Source of the DNA: Acidimicrobiaceae bacterium
Lineage (GTDB): Bacteria > Actinomycetota > Acidimicrobiia > Acidimicrobiales > RAAP-2
Assembly (NCBI GenBank): GCA_003133005.1
Contig: PKZI01000187.1
Location: 2,967-16,237 of the forward strand
Direction of reading: 5' to 3'
DNA: 13,271 nt
Shown piece by piece: positions 7,307 to 13,271 of this stretch (position 1 is its first letter; each line of letters starts with the position of its first letter). The notes beneath the pieces are model-generated. The model was not told the origin of the DNA, did not search any database, and was given only the letters and a program-made list of their open reading frames with translations. The translations under genes and the position numbers were made by a program.

Positions 7307-7518
7307 GGTGTGTCGTTGCCGTCACGGTCCTGGAATCGTTGCTTTCGCGGGGTGATCCCCATGTAGCGATTGAGCGCGACGCCAACCGCGACGAGCACCG
7401 CCAAGACCAGTGGAATGAGCAGTGGCGCGACGAGACTGCTCGCACCGTTGAGCGCGACGACCCACAGAAAGACGTAGATCGCGAGTGCGCCCAAGATGGT
7501 CAACCGCGTGACGATCAC
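7303..7518 (-). CDS. small two-helix membrane protein, unknown function
   Basis: A 71-residue protein I cannot assign to a family. Two hydrophobic stretches (about residues 6-27 and 30-49) are separated by a short NGASS turn, so it is probably a hairpin in the cytoplasmic membrane. After NRYMG comes a charged tail of about 18 residues (KQRFQDRDGND), which by the positive-inside rule should be cytoplasmic. Evidence that it is a real gene: a strong Shine-Dalgarno sequence GGAGGGG (7526-7532) 7 nt before the GTG, and 4-nt overlaps with both neighbours (GTGA with uppS, ATGA with recO), which places it inside the operon. Its position next to uppS suggests a role near the membrane or lipid carrier, but that is only inference from context. 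Confidence 0.8.
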   Translation of the reverse strand: MIVTRLTILGALAIYVFLWVVALNGASSLVAPLLIPLVLAVLVAVGVALNRYMGITPRKQRFQDRDGNDTP

Positions 7519-8255
7519 GTGTCCACCCCTCCGTACCGTCGTTCACGACGCTGGTATTCACGCACCGCCTCGAAGAGGTTCTCGCGGCGAAAGTCTGGCC
7601 ACAATTGGTCCGAGAAGACCAACTCCGAGTACGCGAGCTCCCACAACAAGAAGTTCGATATCCGGTACTCCCCCGAGGTGCGGATGACGAGGTCGGGATC
7701 AGCGAGTTCGGGATGATAGAGACGCGCGGCAATGGCCTTCTCGTTGATCTTGGACTCGGGGACCTTGTCCTTCACGAGGCGGCGCACCGCGTCGACGATC
7801 TCGGCGCGCCCGCCGTAGTTGAAGGCAATATTGAGGGTCATGACCGTATTCTTCAGCGTAAGTTCTTGCGCGTCGTTCATGTCACGCACGACGCGCTTGG
7901 GGACACGCCGGTCCGATCGTCCCGAAAAGGTGATGCGTACGCCCTGATCGTGGAGATCGTCGCGATTGCGCTCGAGCAGCCCGCGATTGAAGTTCATAAG
8001 ATAACGAACCTCTTCGAGGGGTCGGCGCCAATTCTCGGTCGAAAACGCGTACACGGTGAGCACCTTGACGCCGAGCGAGATCGCGCCATAGGTGACGTCG
8101 ACCAGCGCCTTCTCGCCTGCGCCGTGGCCCTCGGTGCGCGCGAGACCACGTTTCGCCGCCCAGCGGCCGTTGCCGTCCATCACGATCGCCACGTGTCGAG
8201 GCACCGACGCTCGGTCGATGGCGCGTGGCACGGGGACGGGACGCGGGTCGGGCAT
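7515..8255 (-). CDS. uppS: cis-prenyltransferase (isoprenyl / undecaprenyl diphosphate synthase)
   Basis: Condenses isopentenyl diphosphate units onto an allylic diphosphate to make the long-chain cis-polyprenyl diphosphate that carries cell-wall precursors; peripheral to the membrane. The 246 residues have the whole family pattern: HVAIVMDGNGRWA (21-33) with the catalytic Asp27, the conserved EGHGAG (42-47), YAFSTENW (69-76), NIAFNYGGR (142-150), and the diphosphate-binding end IRTSGEYRISNFLLW (191-205) with R192, R198 and S200; Glu211 matches the magnesium ligand of the E. coli enzyme. The frame is open further upstream, but ATG 8255 is chosen because it gives the usual length and the extra part lies over the helicase gene. 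Chain length of the product (C50 or C55, or a shorter one) cannot be told from sequence. It is probably the first gene of the seven-gene run. Confidence 0.95.
   Translation of the reverse strand: MPDPRPVPVPRAIDRASVPRHVAIVMDGNGRWAAKRGLARTEGHGAGEKALVDVTYGAISLGVKVLTVYAFSTENWRRPLEEVRYLMNFNRGLLERNRDDLHDQGVRITFSGRSDRRVPKRVVRDMNDAQELTLKNTVMTLNIAFNYGGRAEIVDAVRRLVKDKVPESKINEKAIAARLYHPELADPDLVIRTSGEYRISNFLLWELAYSELVFSDQLWPDFRRENLFEAVREYQRRERRYGGVDT
7526..7532 (-). promoter_or_regulatory. strong ribosome binding site of the 71-codon gene
   Basis: GGAGGGG on the minus strand lies 7 nt before GTG 7518, inside the end of uppS. It is one of the clearest Shine-Dalgarno sequences in the window and supports the small gene being translated. 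Confidence 0.7.
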
Positions 8256-8315
8256 GGAACAAAACCTAGTCCTAGCCTCCAAATTCCCAGTATTGGCGCC
8301 ACCTAAGGTCGACGA
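8256..8315. promoter_or_regulatory. divergent intergenic region between uppS and the DinG-like helicase
   Basis: The only gap in the window that separates divergent genes, 60 bp long and visibly more AT-rich than the flanking genes. By position it should hold the promoter of the uppS run on the minus strand and of the helicase gene on the plus strand, or those promoters reach into the coding ends. Loose -10-like words are present (TATTGG near 8291; TAGGTT on the minus strand near 8265-8270), but none has a convincing -35 partner. AAGG at 8306-8309 is a plausible ribosome binding site for the GTG at 8316. Confidence 0.45.
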
Positions 8316-10286
8316 GTGGAATCTTTCGACCCCGACGAGGACGCCCCGTACGTCGAACCCAGCGACGAGCGCGGTGTCCAACTCGACCACGACGTCGTCA
8401 CCATCGACGTCGACCGTGCCCTCGCGCTGCTCGAGGAGATCACGCACGACCTGCCCGGCGGCGGTGAGGTGCGCGAGGGTCAGCGCGACATGGTGCGCGA
8501 GGTCGCTGAGAATCTGTCACGGCGCGATCACCTGCTCATCGAAGCGGGTACCGGCGTGGGAAAATCGCTCGCGTACCTGATTCCCGCCGCCCTGTCGCGC
8601 CAGCGCGTCGTCATCGCGACCGCCACCAAGAATCTCCAGGACCAGCTCGCCCAAAAGGACGCCCCACTGGTGAGCGCCCACCTCGGGACCCGCGTCGCGG
8701 TTCTCAAGGGTCGCAACAACTATCTCTGTCGCAATAGCGCCCACTCCGTGGGCGCGGCGGGCCAGATGAGTTTTGACGACGGCAACGAGGTACCGCGCGG
8801 GGTCGCCGAGCAGATGCGCAGGATCCTCGCCTGGTCCAACGAGACCGCGAGCGGTGACCGCGACGAACTTCCCTTCGAGGTCGACGCGCGTGCGTGGCGC
8901 GGCCTTTCGGTCACCCCCCAGGAATGTCTAGGTCGTTTGCAGTGCCCCCAAGGACAATCATGCTTCGCTGAACTCGCGAGAGACCGCGCCGCCGAGAGCC
9001 AGTTGTTGATCGTCAACACGCACCTCTACGCGGCACACCTCGCGTCGGGCTCGATGCTCTTGCCGGCGCACGACTTCGTCATCTTCGACGAAGCGCACGA
9101 GATCCTCAATATCTTCGCCACGCTGCTCGGCACGTCACTCAGCGCGTCGCGACTACGCGCCCTCGCCACCGTCGCGCGCACCGCGCTTGGCGCGAACGGC
9201 GCGGATCTGTCACTCGACCTACTCAACGGCGCGGACCGTCTCGCGGCGGCGCTGGTCAGCCAGTACGACAACGAACAACTCACCGGTCTTGACGAACACG
9301 TGTCCTCCGCGTTCTCCCTCGCCAGTGGCCTCGTGACCCAGATCGTCGAAGCACTTCGCGGCGTCGAGACGAGCGGACCTGACGGCGACGCACGAAAGGT
9401 TCGCGCGCTCGGACCCGCGGTCGCGCTCGTCAATGACATGGACCGCGTCGCGCGCCTGAGTGACGGCGAATTGCTCTATCTCGTGAGGCGTGAACGCGAA
9501 GTGGACATCGAGATCTCACTCGTCGACGTCGCGCCTCGTCTCGCTGACGAACTCTGGAGTCGCGTGAGTGCGGTCCTTACGAGTGCGACGATCCCCGACA
9601 CGCTCGCGCGCGACCTCGGCATCACGGTCAACGGCGGCATTCAACACGTCGCGAGTCCCTTTGACTATCAGGAACACTCGCTCTTGTACGTGCCCGAAGG
9701 CTTTCCGTCACGAAACGACGCGGGCGCCGAAGCGGCGATCGTCGATGAACTGATCACGTTGATCAACGCCGCGGGCGGGCGCACGCTCGCCCTCTTCACC
9801 AATCGCGCCGTCATGAACCGCGTCGCCGAAGCGGTCGAGGGACGGGTGACCACGCCCGTACTCGTCCAGGGCACCTTGTCGCGAGCGCGCATCATCGAAC
9901 AATTCCGTGATGACGCCGCGGCGAGCCTCTTTGCGGTGACGAGCTTCTGGCAGGGCATCGACGTGCCTGGCCATTCACTCAGCCTCGTGACGATCGACCG
10001 ACTGCCCTTTTCGGTGCCGAACGATCCGTTGGCCGAGGCGCGACGCTCTCGCTCCCAACGCCCCTTCTACGAGGTCGACCTGCCGCGAGCGGCGATGCTG
10101 CTCGCCCAGGGCGTCGGTCGACTCATTCGCACCAGCAGTGACCGCGGCGTGGTCGCGGTGCTGGACACCCGTCTCGCCGAAGCGAGCTACCGCAGCGCCC
10201 TCTTTCGCAAACTGCCGCCCATGAAGAGGACGCGCGACAAACAGGTCGTCACCGCGTTCCTGCAACAACTTCGAGACGATCAGTAA
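8316..10286 (+). CDS. dinG: ATP-dependent DNA helicase, DinG/YoaA (XPD-like superfamily 2) type
   Basis: Predicted 5'-to-3' DNA helicase with an iron-sulfur cluster, acting in replication-linked repair or removal of DNA secondary structures. The 656 residues are closest in size to YoaA and actinobacterial DinG. Motifs in order: Walker A EAGTGVGKS (76-84), motif Ia TATKNLQDQL (102-111), the cluster cysteines C138, C204, C210 and C216, which match the spacing pattern of DinG (one early, then three close together), the DEAH box D258-H261 in FVIFDEAH, helicase C-terminal segment SFWQGIDVPG and motif VI QGVGRLIRTSSDRG (598-611). There is no N-terminal exonuclease domain. A GTG start is used, with AAGG 6 nt upstream. 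It is the only plus-strand gene between two minus-strand runs; its stop lies 7 nt inside era. Confidence 0.93.
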   Translation: MESFDPDEDAPYVEPSDERGVQLDHDVVTIDVDRALALLEEITHDLPGGGEVREGQRDMVREVAENLSRRDHLLIEAGTGVGKSLAYLIPAALSRQRVVIATATKNLQDQLAQKDAPLVSAHLGTRVAVLKGRNNYLCRNSAHSVGAAGQMSFDDGNEVPRGVAEQMRRILAWSNETASGDRDELPFEVDARAWRGLSVTPQECLGRLQCPQGQSCFAELARDRAAESQLLIVNTHLYAAHLASGSMLLPAHDFVIFDEAHEILNIFATLLGTSLSASRLRALATVARTALGANGADLSLDLLNGADRLAAALVSQYDNEQLTGLDEHVSSAFSLASGLVTQIVEALRGVETSGPDGDARKVRALGPAVALVNDMDRVARLSDGELLYLVRREREVDIEISLVDVAPRLADELWSRVSAVLTSATIPDTLARDLGITVNGGIQHVASPFDYQEHSLLYVPEGFPSRNDAGAEAAIVDELITLINAAGGRTLALFTNRAVMNRVAEAVEGRVTTPVLVQGTLSRARIIEQFRDDAAASLFAVTSFWQGIDVPGHSLSLVTIDRLPFSVPNDPLAEARRSRSQRPFYEVDLPRAAMLLAQGVGRLIRTSSDRGVVAVLDTRLAEASYRSALFRKLPPMKRTRDKQVVTAFLQQLRDDQ

Positions 10287-11185
10287 CCGAAACGGTCCAG
10301 GATGTCGTCACGTCGCTGCCAGCCCGGTTCGACGCGCACCTTGAGTTCGAGGAAGCATCCCTCGGGGAGTTGGCGGCGTGCGGCGATGCCCACGTCCTTG
10401 AGCAACTGCCCACCCTTGCCAATGACCATTCCCTTTTGACTGTCGCGTTCGACGAGGATCTCCACGGTGATGTGGGGCCACTCGAACTCGACCACACGGG
10501 TGTGTATCGAGTGCGGTAACTCCTGCTTGGTCTTTCGCACCAGTTGCTCGCGAACGAGTTCCGCGACCCACGCGGCCTCGGGCACGTCCGAGACCTCGTC
10601 GGCGTCGAACAGATACGGCGATTCGGGCATCAGCGAGCGCACGAACGAAACGAGCGCCTCGGTACCCTCGCCGGTCTTGGCCGACACCGGAAAGAACTCG
10701 ACGCGATCGGCGACCTCGCTCAATTGGAGTTCGGCCGCGATGTCGCGCACGGCCTCGTGCGCCGCGAGCAGTTGGACGGCCGTGACGTCACGCGAGGTGC
10801 GGTCGATCTTGTTCACCACCACGCACGGTTGCGGTCCCTTCGCGTGTTTGGCGTTCTCGAGCATCGTCGTCAGCACGTTTCGGTCACCGGGTCCAATGGC
10901 CTTGCCCGCTTCGATCACCGCCAAGATCACGTCGACGTCATCGGCGGCGGAACGCGCGGTCTCGTTGAGTCGTGCGCCGAGGGTCGTCTTGGGTCGATGG
11001 ATGCCCGGGGTGTCGACGAATATCACCTGGACCTCGTCTTGGGTGAGAATGCCGCGCACCGCGGCGCGCGTCGTATTGGGACTCGCCGAGGTGATCGACA
11101 CCTTGGTGCCGATGACCTGATTGAGCAACGTCGACTTACCAACATTGGGCCGGCCAATGATGGCGACGAAACCCGATCGGGTCAC
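10280..11185 (-). CDS. era: GTPase Era
   Basis: Essential small-subunit assembly GTPase that binds the 3' end of 16S rRNA. The 301 residues carry both expected domains. In the G domain: G1 GRPNVGKS (11-18), G2 around TTR (38-40), G3 DTPG (58-61), G4 NKID (125-128) and G5 SAK (168-170). In the C-terminal KH domain: LPHSI (223-227), then VIGKGGQLLKDVG (254-266), and the typical ending WQRRDDILDRFGY. The GTG start overlaps the TGA of the CBS gene by 4 nt and has GGAGGAG (11188-11194) very close upstream, so both coupling and its own ribosome binding are likely. The last 7 nt overlap the convergent helicase gene. It follows phoH, ybeY and the CBS gene in the order usual for actinobacteria. Confidence 0.97.
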   Translation of the reverse strand: MTRSGFVAIIGRPNVGKSTLLNQVIGTKVSITSASPNTTRAAVRGILTQDEVQVIFVDTPGIHRPKTTLGARLNETARSAADDVDVILAVIEAGKAIGPGDRNVLTTMLENAKHAKGPQPCVVVNKIDRTSRDVTAVQLLAAHEAVRDIAAELQLSEVADRVEFFPVSAKTGEGTEALVSFVRSLMPESPYLFDADEVSDVPEAAWVAELVREQLVRKTKQELPHSIHTRVVEFEWPHITVEILVERDSQKGMVIGKGGQLLKDVGIAARRQLPEGCFLELKVRVEPGWQRRDDILDRFGY

Positions 11186-12477
11186 GACTCCTCCGGTGGC
11201 GGCAGCGCGGGTTGGACGAGCTCGATGAGCACCTCTTCGACGCGACGTCCGTCCATTCGTACGACCGTGAGGTGGTACTCAGGCGTCGAGACCACGTCGC
11301 CCACCTCGGGCACGCCGCCCGCCAGGTCGAGCACCAAACCGCCCACGGTGTCCCAGCCATCCTTCGGTAGATCGAGATTGAAGTCCTCGTTCGCGTCATC
11401 GATGTTGAGTCGGCCGCTCAATACGACACCGGTGTCGGTGCTCTGGAACTCGCCTTCGAAGGTCGGGTCCGACTCGTCGGTGATCTCGCCCACCAACTCT
11501 TCGAGCACGTCCTCAAGCGTCACGAGTCCCGCCGTGCCGCCGTATTCGTCGACCACGACGAAGAGGTGTCCCTTACCTTGGTTCACCTCGTTGAGCAGCG
11601 ACGCGACGCGCTTGGTCTCGGGGACGAACTGGGCTTCGCCCATGTGGTCGCGCACGAGTGCGGCACCCTGTCCCTCGGCGAAGAGTCCGGCCAAGTGGCG
11701 AAGGTTGACCATGCCCACGACGTCATCCACGCTGTCACCCAACACCGGTATGCGTGAACGACCCGTCGCGACCGCCAGATCGAGCGCCTCGCGAACGCTC
11801 TGGGTGCCGGGCACGCTCACCATGTCGATTCGCGGCACCATCACCTCGCGCACAATGGTGTCACCGAACTCAATGACCGAATGGATGAAGTTACGTTCGG
11901 AGGACTCGATCGCCATGTCCTCTTGGGCGACGTCGGCCATCGCGAGCACTTCTGATTCGGTCATCTTCTGGGTCTGACCCTCGAGACCGAGCAACCCGAT
12001 CACGCCTTGGGCAATGGCGAGCAACAACGTCGACAACCATTTGATGGGCCAGAATCGCAGCAACGTGCTCACGACGGGTGCGGTGACCAGCGCCGCGTTA
12101 TCGGGGTGTTGGACCGCGTAGTTCTTCGGGATGGCTTCGAAGAAGACGAAGATGACGACCACTTCACCCACGATGCCAATGAAGATGCCCGCGGCACCGA
12201 AGAGCCGATCGGTGAGCACGCCCACGATCGTCGCCGAGATCAACTGACAGATCAGCACCAGCAACAGCAGCGGGTTAAGGAACTTCTGTGGGGACTCGGT
12301 GAGCACTCCGAGCGCCTTGGCGCCTCGTCGATTCGCCTCTTCGAGCGAGCGCGCGCGCGACTTGTTCATTCGCACGAGCGAGGTCTCGGCGAGCGCGAAG
12401 AAACCCGAGAAGATGAGCAGGATCAACACGGTCAGCGACAGATAACTGTCACTCGCCGTCCAGGCCGTGGCGATCAC
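11182..12477 (-). CDS. CNNM/CBS/CorC-domain membrane protein (HlyC/CorC family)
   Basis: Integral membrane protein of 431 residues, related to CorC/YfjD/CNNM proteins linked to magnesium or cobalt homeostasis; older annotations say haemolysin. The N-terminal DUF21 (CNNM) domain has about four hydrophobic helices (roughly 11-32, 66-88, 94-113 and 132-164). A tandem CBS pair follows (about 206-330), opening with EVMVPRIDM (211-219) and including SRIPVLG and HLFVVVDEYGGTAGLVTLEDVLEELVGEI-type sequence. The C-terminal CorC/HlyC domain runs from about 345 to 420. The frame is open upstream of the chosen start, but that arginine-rich part is shadow of ybeY; GTG 12477 overlaps the ybeY stop as GTGA. 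No Shine-Dalgarno sequence is visible, so expression should depend on ybeY translation. Transport activity is not proved for this family in general. Confidence 0.93.
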   Translation of the reverse strand: MIATAWTASDSYLSLTVLILLIFSGFFALAETSLVRMNKSRARSLEEANRRGAKALGVLTESPQKFLNPLLLLVLICQLISATIVGVLTDRLFGAAGIFIGIVGEVVVIFVFFEAIPKNYAVQHPDNAALVTAPVVSTLLRFWPIKWLSTLLLAIAQGVIGLLGLEGQTQKMTESEVLAMADVAQEDMAIESSERNFIHSVIEFGDTIVREVMVPRIDMVSVPGTQSVREALDLAVATGRSRIPVLGDSVDDVVGMVNLRHLAGLFAEGQGAALVRDHMGEAQFVPETKRVASLLNEVNQGKGHLFVVVDEYGGTAGLVTLEDVLEELVGEITDESDPTFEGEFQSTDTGVVLSGRLNIDDANEDFNLDLPKDGWDTVGGLVLDLAGGVPEVGDVVSTPEYHLTVVRMDGRRVEEVLIELVQPALPPPEES

Positions 12478-12980
12478 GACGGACTGGCTTGGTAGTGACG
12501 CGCGAGCAACTCGCGTTCGCGCGTCTCCATCCGTTCGGCCTCGTCGTCTTCGGCGTGGTCCCAGCCCAGAAGATGAAGGGCCCCGTGCACCACGAGCAGC
12601 GCTATCTCGTCGTCGAAGGTGACCTCGTGCTCGACCGCGTTTTTTGCCGCGACCGATGGACAAATGACGATGTCGCCAATGAGCGTGGGCATCTCGAGCG
12701 GTGGTGGTTCACCGGGACCACTGCCGCCGGCGTCGGGTACACGGCCCGTGGGATCGGGTTCGCCCTCGATGGGGAAACTCAGTACGTCGGTTGGTCCGTC
12801 CTTACCCATGAACTGTTGATTGAGCGACGCGATCGTCATCTCGTCACAGAAGATCAGCGAGACCTCGCACAGTCCGCGCACGCCCTCGTCGACCAGCGCG
12901 CCATTGGCGAGCGCCACCCAGCGTTCGAGGTCGATCGGGAACTGGTGCTGCTCGTCGGCCGCGTAGATGTCAATACTCAC
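12474..12980 (-). CDS. ybeY: endoribonuclease YbeY
   Basis: Zinc-dependent single-strand endoribonuclease involved in 16S rRNA 3'-end maturation and ribosome quality control. The 168 residues include the metal site HGALHLLGWDH (H132, H136, H142) and the preceding conserved TDVLSFP (64-70) and IGDIVIC (101-107). Between DVLSFP and IGDI there is a Gly/Pro-rich stretch (about residues 72-95) longer than in the E. coli protein by about 18 residues by my hand alignment. The GTG start lies 3 nt after the phoH stop; a nearby ATG (12987) is in another frame and runs quickly into a stop. The gene order phoH-ybeY-CBS-era is widely conserved and fits its ribosome role next to era. Confidence 0.95.
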   Translation of the reverse strand: MSIDIYAADEQHQFPIDLERWVALANGALVDEGVRGLCEVSLIFCDEMTIASLNQQFMGKDGPTDVLSFPIEGEPDPTGRVPDAGGSGPGEPPPLEMPTLIGDIVICPSVAAKNAVEHEVTFDDEIALLVVHGALHLLGWDHAEDDEAERMETRERELLARHYQASPS

Positions 12981-12983
12981 GGC

Positions 12984-13271
12984 TCATGACTGCTTCTCGT
13001 AGGCGGCGACGATGTCCGCGACGATCCGGTGGCGCACGACGTCCTTGGCGCCCAGGTGCACGAAACTGATGCCCTCGACGTTCCAGAGGATCTTCTCGAT
13101 GTTGAGCAGTCCGCTGTGCTTGCCGTTGAGGTCGACCTGGGTGACGTCGCCGGTCACGACCGCCTTGGAGTTAAAGCCAATGCGGGTGAGGAACATCTTC
13201 ATCTGCTCGGGGGTGGTGTTCTGGGCCTCGTCGAGGATGATGAAGCTGTCGTTGAGCGTGCGCCCGCGCAT
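12984..13271 (-). CDS. phoH: PhoH-like ATPase (5' part outside the window)
   Basis: C-terminal 95 residues of a PhoH-family P-loop ATPase, a cytoplasmic protein suspected of RNA metabolism functions and commonly encoded directly before ybeY. The Met encoded at the window edge (13271) is internal: [18 protein letters not shown] is the conserved segment around Walker B (LDEAQN, residues 14-19 of the visible part), and Walker A and the true start lie beyond the window. The sensor-like [11 protein letters not shown] (38-48) and the late [12 protein letters not shown] end are typical. The stop is 3 nt before the ybeY start, so the two are co-transcribed. Confidence 0.95.
   Translation of the reverse strand: MRGRTLNDSFIILDEAQNTTPEQMKMFLTRIGFNSKAVVTGDVTQVDLNGKHSGLLNIEKILWNVEGISFVHLGAKDVVRHRIVADIVAAYEKQS

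Noticed and set aside
8256..8447. Possible N-terminal extension of UppS
   Set aside because: Crosses the divergent intergenic region and the start of the helicase gene; the 246-residue form has normal length.
10285..10296. ACCG-AAA-CGGT mini hairpin after the helicase stop, considered as a terminator
   Set aside because: Only a 4-bp stem without a U-tract, and it lies within era coding sequence.
10544..11977. Long plus-strand open frame of 477 codons opposite era and the CBS gene
   Set aside because: Serine/arginine/threonine-rich low-information translation with no family motif; the minus strand carries two unmistakable proteins. Such frames are expected in GC-rich DNA.
12478..12663. Possible N-terminal extension of the CBS-domain protein
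   Set aside because: Arginine-rich shadow of ybeY; family members begin close to the first membrane helix, and GTG 12477 overlaps the ybeY stop as other starts here do.

Overview
The window is a densely packed, GC-rich chromosomal segment, almost certainly from an actinobacterium (Actinomycetota). The evidence is the alpha2-type glycyl-tRNA synthetase, the DrrA/DrrB-type exporter, frequent GTG and TTG starts, and a gene set matching the actinobacterial phoH-ybeY-CBS protein-era-recO-uppS-glyS neighbourhood (Rv2368c to Rv2357c in Mycobacterium tuberculosis, from memory). I cannot fix the class from sequence alone; Acidimicrobiia would fit but is a guess. No mobile element, CRISPR array, RNA gene or phage trace was seen, and no gap between genes exceeds 60 bp.

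Layout: (1) 1-1952, plus strand: the 3' part of a DrrA-like ABC ATPase, its DrrB-like permease and a PaaI-type hotdog thioesterase, with a 4-nt overlap and a 3-nt gap. (2) 8255-1946, minus strand: a seven-gene run, uppS, a 71-residue membrane protein, recO, phr, hemW, glyS and a SAM methyltransferase, with spacings from a 4-nt overlap to 21 nt, so probably one transcript. (3) 8316-10286, plus strand: a DinG/YoaA-like helicase, divergent from uppS across 60 bp and convergent with era. (4) 13271-10280, minus strand: the 3' part of phoH, then ybeY, a CNNM/CBS/CorC membrane protein and era, also tightly coupled.

The genes serve core maintenance: cell-wall lipid carrier synthesis (uppS), DNA repair (recO, phr, dinG-like), heme insertion (hemW), translation (glyS), RNA processing and ribosome assembly (ybeY, era, phoH). 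The ABC pair plus thioesterase and the terminal methyltransferase are the accessory parts.

I found no convincing new biological system. The points worth a second look are the 71-aa two-helix protein locked between uppS and recO by 4-nt overlaps at both ends, an apparent Trp-to-Tyr change at the outer position of the photolyase electron-transfer triad, two tail-to-tail gene pairs that each overlap by exactly 7 nt, a linker insertion in YbeY, and an unusual loop in HemW.
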